Assembly (NCBI GenBank): GCA_023957835.1
Contig: JAMLGP010000001.1
Span: forward strand, 861,575-925,574
From: Homoserinimonas sp.
GTDB taxonomy: Bacteria > Actinomycetota > Actinomycetes > Actinomycetales > Microbacteriaceae
Direction: 5' to 3'
DNA: 64,000 nt
Below the pieces are notes generated by a model, which saw nothing but the letters and a program-made list of their open reading frames with translations, searched no databases and was not told the DNA's origin. Below are positions 55,965 through 64,000 of this stretch, in pieces (positions within the stretch are counted from its first letter, which is position 1; every line of letters starts with the position of its first letter). The position numbers and the translations under genes are program-made.

Positions 55965-56972
55965 TCAGGCGTAGATTGCGGGATCGACCTTGAGACCGTA
56001 GATTGCGAGGCCGCTCGACCAGATCGCCTGGGCGCCGGCCCGAAGCAAATCGATTCTGCTGCTGCCTGGAACCGGTGCGGAGACTTCGTTTTCGGTCATG
56101 GTCACGATCGAGTCGCGGACGGTAACAGTTCGCTTGCCGTCCGCGTCGATTTCAACCCGGGGCTGCGGATATTCCTCGTGCAGTCCGCGAAGATCCTCAA
56201 TCACGAAGGCCGGCCTCGAGTCCGGATCGGCAGCGAGTACCTGTTTTGCCTGATCTGCCCCGGTCAGCACGAGCAGCGACTTCACTCCAGCCCGATTCGC
56301 TCCGAGGATGTCGGTGTCGAGCCGGTCGCCGATCATGAGCGGGTTCTTCGAGTCGAACCGTTCGCGGGCAAAGTCAAAGAGAGCCCGTTCCGGCTTGCCC
56401 GCGACTATCGGCATCCGGCCGGTCGCCAGGTGTACAGCCGAAACGAGAGTCCCGTTTCCTGGCGCCATTCCCCGTTCGGTAGGCAAAGTCCAGTCGTTGT
56501 TGGTTGCAATCCACGGCACGTCAGGGTTGTGCAGTGCGAAGGACGCCTCGGCGAGTTGCTTCCAGCTCACGTCGGCGGCGAAGCCCTGCACCACGGCCTG
56601 CGGTGCGTCCTCTGCGGACTCGGTGATCCGGTAACCGGATTGCTCGAGTTCGCGCCTGAGTCCGTCTCCGCCGACCACGAGGACTACCGCTCCCGGCGAT
56701 ACTAGTTCCCGCAGGCTTCGCATTGCCGCCTGGGGCGAGGTGAGGATGTCAGAGGGATTGGTTTTCAGGCCGAGGGAATTCAGTTGCTCGGATACACTCT
56801 CCGGAGTGCGTGAAGCGTTGTTGGTCAGGTAGGTAACCTGAAGCGACTTCTGAGCCTTATTCAACGCCTCGATGGCGTGCGGAATCGCCTGTTTGCCTCG
56901 GTAGACGACTCCGTCAAGGTCGGCGAGGATCAGGTCGATGCCATCCAGAGGGGTGTTTTTAGTCTTCGACAT
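55965..56972 (-). CDS. HAD-superfamily hydrolase (NagD-like phosphatase)
   Basis: HAD phosphatase of 335 residues, Rv1692-like (a glycerol 3-phosphate phosphatase in mycobacteria). DLILADLDGVVYRGKQAIPH is motif I, VTYLTNNASRTPESVSEQL motif II, and PLMIGDRLDTDILGANRAGV motif III/IV. The ATG was chosen at MSKTKNTPLDG; the open frame upstream lies within the TPR gene. It overlaps the upstream gene by 14 bases. Confidence 0.9.
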   Translation of the reverse strand: MSKTKNTPLDGIDLILADLDGVVYRGKQAIPHAIEALNKAQKSLQVTYLTNNASRTPESVSEQLNSLGLKTNPSDILTSPQAAMRSLRELVSPGAVVLVVGGDGLRRELEQSGYRITESAEDAPQAVVQGFAADVSWKQLAEASFALHNPDVPWIATNNDWTLPTERGMAPGNGTLVSAVHLATGRMPIVAGKPERALFDFARERFDSKNPLMIGDRLDTDILGANRAGVKSLLVLTGADQAKQVLAADPDSRPAFVIEDLRGLHEEYPQPRVEIDADGKRTVTVRDSIVTMTENEVSAPVPGSSRIDLLRAGAQAIWSSGLAIYGLKVDPAIYA

Positions 56973-58125
56973 CATTTTCAGTCTCGGCTTCATTTGCAGT
57001 CTCAGCCTCGGATTCAGCTTCCGTTCCGATGTCGTCTTGAGTTTCGTCTTCGACTTCTTCAAAGACCTCTATCGGAAGGTCGTCGGCTTCGTCCGAGGAT
57101 GCCAGAGCAGCAGTCGCGGTATCCGAAAGCAAGAACCACTTCTCGGCTTCGGCGGTTCTACCCAGGTCTTCGAGCACATTTGCATAGGCATCGAACAGCC
57201 CGGGGCTCCATGGGAAAGCCCGATCGGGATCCAGTTGCTCAATCTGCAGCTCAACGAGCGCCTGCTCACGCTGGCCGAGATCGAGCCGAGCTCCAGACAT
57301 GGCAATTGCAAGCTCGACCTGAACAGGCACCGGCAACTCGGACTTAGGAACCGAACGACCAAGTTCGAGCGCCCTCTCGGGCCTGCCGAGTCCCCGTTCG
57401 CAATCGACCATCATCGGCAGTTGATCATTGCTGCCTGAAAGCCTTCGGTAGGTCCGCAGTTCTCTCAGTGCCAGAGCAAAGTCCCCGTTGAGATACGCCG
57501 TGATCGCAAGAGTCTCGCGAACCACGCTTACTCGACCGGCACGCCGACTCGCCGCTATCGCGTGCTGGTGAGCGAGCTCCGGGTCAGTCTGGGCAAGCAT
57601 CCCCGCCATGACGAGGTGCCTGGCAACTTCATCGGCGTTCTCCTTGCTAAGCGTCTTAAGCTCTGCGCGGGCGGCGCGGTCAAGTTGCTCAGGTTTGATT
57701 TCTTCTGGGATGTCCGGAGCATCGAATCTCGCCCTGACCGATCGCAATTCATCCGCTTCGGTTCTCGGCCTGCGCTCTTCGCGGTCGCGAGCATCTCGAG
57801 CCCCGCCGTCGCGGGGCCTGCGCTCTTCGCGGGGTCTGCCTTCGCGAAGCTTGCCGTCCCGCGCGCTCTTCTCGCGAGGTTTGAAGCCGCCCTTATCGGG
57901 AACACGCTTTCTGGGCCTGGCAGCTTCCGATCCGGCTGCCTCGGGGCGGTCTTCACCAGCTCCTGTCCTGTTTGGACGACCAGAACCCGGACGACCAGAA
58001 CCCGGACGTCCGGAGCCGGAGCGGCCAGAACCCGGACGTCCGGAGCCGGAGCGGCCAGAACCACCTGGGTGGCCTCGACCCGGCCCTCCGGACGGTCGAC
58101 GCGGACGATCGGAGTTATCCGCCAT
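56959..58125 (-). CDS. TPR-like protein with GSGRP-repeat N-terminus (Rv1691-like)
   Basis: 388-residue protein. The N-terminal 120 residues are Gly/Arg/Ser/Pro-rich: tandem GSGRPGSGR-type units (about residues 22-50) then an Arg/Glu/Asp-rich stretch; this looks disordered and RNA-binding-like. The middle (about 130-340) is made of helical repeats (RHLVMAGMLAQTDPELAHQH, YANVLEDLGRTAEAEKWFLL) of TPR type; the C-terminus is strongly acidic. It heads the operon to HAD. Function unknown. Confidence 0.8.
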   Translation of the reverse strand: MADNSDRPRRPSGGPGRGHPGGSGRSGSGRPGSGRSGSGRPGSGRPGSGRPNRTGAGEDRPEAAGSEAARPRKRVPDKGGFKPREKSARDGKLREGRPREERRPRDGGARDARDREERRPRTEADELRSVRARFDAPDIPEEIKPEQLDRAARAELKTLSKENADEVARHLVMAGMLAQTDPELAHQHAIAASRRAGRVSVVRETLAITAYLNGDFALALRELRTYRRLSGSNDQLPMMVDCERGLGRPERALELGRSVPKSELPVPVQVELAIAMSGARLDLGQREQALVELQIEQLDPDRAFPWSPGLFDAYANVLEDLGRTAEAEKWFLLSDTATAALASSDEADDLPIEVFEEVEDETQDDIGTEAESEAETANEAETENDVED

Positions 58126-58197
58126 TCCTACCCCTGCCCTTCAATCAGATTCTCACCCATTTGGAAAGAACCCGCATCGCCAAAGTTACTTAACGAG

Positions 58198-58233
58198 ATA
58201 TGGCCACCAGCTGCAAAGCAGCGGTGGCCATAT
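58198..58233 (-). terminator. Long hairpin after the rRNA operon
   Basis: ATATGGCCACC pairs with GGTGGCCATAT, interrupted by one unpaired base and continuing GCTGC/GCAGC around AAA, about ten bases past the 5S 3' end. No strong T tract follows, so it may be a terminator or a processing stem. Confidence 0.55.
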
Positions 58234-58243
58234 CGCGAATAAG

Positions 58244-58361
58244 TCCGGCGGTGTCCTACTCTCCCACAAGGTCGCCCTTGCAGTACCATCGGCGCAGAGA
58301 GTCTTAGCTTCCGGGTTCGGAATGGGACCGGGCGTTTCCCTCTCGCTATGGCCGCCGAAAC
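58244..58361 (-). rRNA. rrf: 5S ribosomal RNA
   Basis: About 118 bases on the minus strand, with the 5' part GTTTCGGCGGCCATAGCG pairing with the 3' CACCGCCGGAC, and the internal CCCATTCCGAACCCGGAAG and GATGGTACTGCAAGGG segments. Ends approximate to a few bases. Confidence 0.93.
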
Positions 58362-58485
58362 ACTATTGATTTATGAATCGATTGTGGCCAGAACTTGGGT
58401 TCTGGACGCAGCTCCCGACCGTAAATCGGGAACCACAAAGTGGACGCGAACGTTACTCATTCATTCAAAGAATGGTGTGTTATCA

Positions 58486-63581
<5,096 letters not shown>

Positions 63582-63750
63582 TGCTTGATTGCGAGGTCCG
63601 TGAGAACCTGCACATCACGTTGCCCGACCGCCGAAGCGATCGAGCGAGTTTGTTCTGACTAATGACTGTCTACTGACAATCAATTGTCCAAAGGAATCTC
63701 TACGACTGACCGAAGTCAGCCGACGAGGTTATTTGGCATTTGACATAGTG

Positions 63751-63770
63751 CACGCTGTTGAGTTCTCAAG
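63751..63770 (-). promoter_or_regulatory. boxA in the rrn leader
   Basis: CTTGAGAACTCAACAGCGTG on the minus strand, about 170 bases before 16S. Matches the actinobacterial boxA and the spacer copy. Confidence 0.65.
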
Positions 63771-63860
63771 GATCGGGCGCGCCTGAATCGATGCCTTCCG
63801 GCCGTTTTCAGGGCAACTGCTCTAGCCTACCACCAATGCGCGATTCCGCACACCACTGTC

Positions 63861-63883
63861 TCGACTTCAGTAGCTGAAGTCGA
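63861..63883. repeat. Perfect 10-base inverted repeat in the rrn leader
   Basis: TCGACTTCAG (63861-63870), TAG, CTGAAGTCGA (63874-63883). It lies just downstream of the proposed start of the rrn transcript and could be an operator or a leader hairpin. There is no T tract on either side. Confidence 0.5.
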
Positions 63884-63920
63884 CAGTTACGAACTCGAAG
63901 AGCTCGAAGGTGGATTTCCC

Positions 63921-63949
63921 ATCGTAGCCCGTCGTTCACTTTGCTTCAA
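63921..63949 (-). promoter_or_regulatory. rrn operon promoter
   Basis: On the minus strand TTGAAG (63949-63944), 17 bases, TACGAT (63926-63921), about 350 bases before 16S. Spacing is optimal and both hexamers are close to the sigma-70 consensus. Other promoters may lie outside the window. 63582-64000 otherwise holds leader sequence only. Confidence 0.6.
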
Positions 63950-64000
63950 GAGCAGGGATCCCGCCGGCGATGGAGTCTTTCCGCTTGAGGCTCCGCAGTC

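Noticed and set aside
57966..58090. Tandem repeats, considered as CRISPR or intergenic repeat
   Set aside because: In-frame coding for Gly-Ser-Gly-Arg units.

Overview
The window is a gene-dense, moderate-GC stretch of an actinobacterial chromosome. Gene content and order point to the Actinomycetales, most likely a small-genome member of the Microbacteriaceae. Several blocks follow, as I recall it, the gene order of Mycobacterium tuberculosis: mraZ to murD (Rv2166c to Rv2155c), the DUF3040 / polyprenyl synthase / Rv2175c / pknL / aroG / plsC / fadD15 block, the pgsA / garA / ftsR / merR block (about Rv1822 to Rv1830), and the TPR / HAD / small protein / tlyA / nadK / recN / pyrG / NUDIX / xerD / parA / scpA / scpB / rluB / cmk / der block (about Rv1691 to Rv1713). 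The family placement is inferred from gene content; the 16S gene in the window would settle it.

Layout. 1-8.6 kb: the dcw cell-wall and division cluster on the minus strand (mraZ, rsmH, ftsL, ftsI, murE, murF, mraY, murD; murD is cut by the window edge), mostly coupled through 1-4 base overlaps and preceded by three MraZ-type boxes. 8.7-20 kb: envelope and signalling genes: DUF3040 membrane protein, polyprenyl diphosphate synthase, an Rv2175c-like protein, a LysM protein, a PASTA Ser/Thr kinase, class II DAHP synthase, acyltransferase, long-chain acyl-CoA ligase, peptide deformylase and a MinD-like ATPase. 20-30 kb: pyruvate carboxylase, a solo ParA, two MerR regulators (one FtsR), a GarA-type FHA protein, PgsA, an ECF sigma / Ogt / Tag operon and a long-form GAPDH. 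30-42 kb is the accessory part: an orphan maltokinase-cap protein, a thioesterase, an Fe(II)/2-oxoglutarate oxygenase-like protein divergent from a DUF262/DUF1524 (GmrSD-like) gene that is coupled to an SMR transporter pair, a VOC protein, a His-rich MarR regulator divergent from a His-rich small protein, a TetR remnant, tRNA-Pro, a GMC oxidoreductase, an epimerase and a hemerythrin. 42-58 kb: a long conserved minus-strand run from the TPR protein to der. 58-64 kb: one rrn operon (16S-23S-5S, minus strand) with no tRNA in its 16S-23S spacer.

How the parts connect. The kinase, its probable substrates (Rv2175c-like protein, GarA-like FHA protein) and the division regulator FtsR sit among cell-wall genes, consistent with PASTA-kinase control of growth and nitrogen/carbon balance. 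Many genes start with GTG or TTG, and several have a TANNNT -10 hexamer 6-8 bases before the start codon, the signature of leaderless transcripts.

Best candidates for something undescribed: (1) the divergent pair of a MarR regulator with a Gly-Pro-Arg / His-rich N-terminus and a small protein with ten histidines in 24 residues, sharing a repeat-containing promoter; (2) an iron-box-like palindrome between a 2OG-oxygenase-like gene and the DUF262-SMR-SMR operon; (3) the ECF sigma-Ogt-Tag operon; (4) a MurE whose DNPR specificity motif is replaced. No CRISPR array, insertion sequence or prophage was seen.
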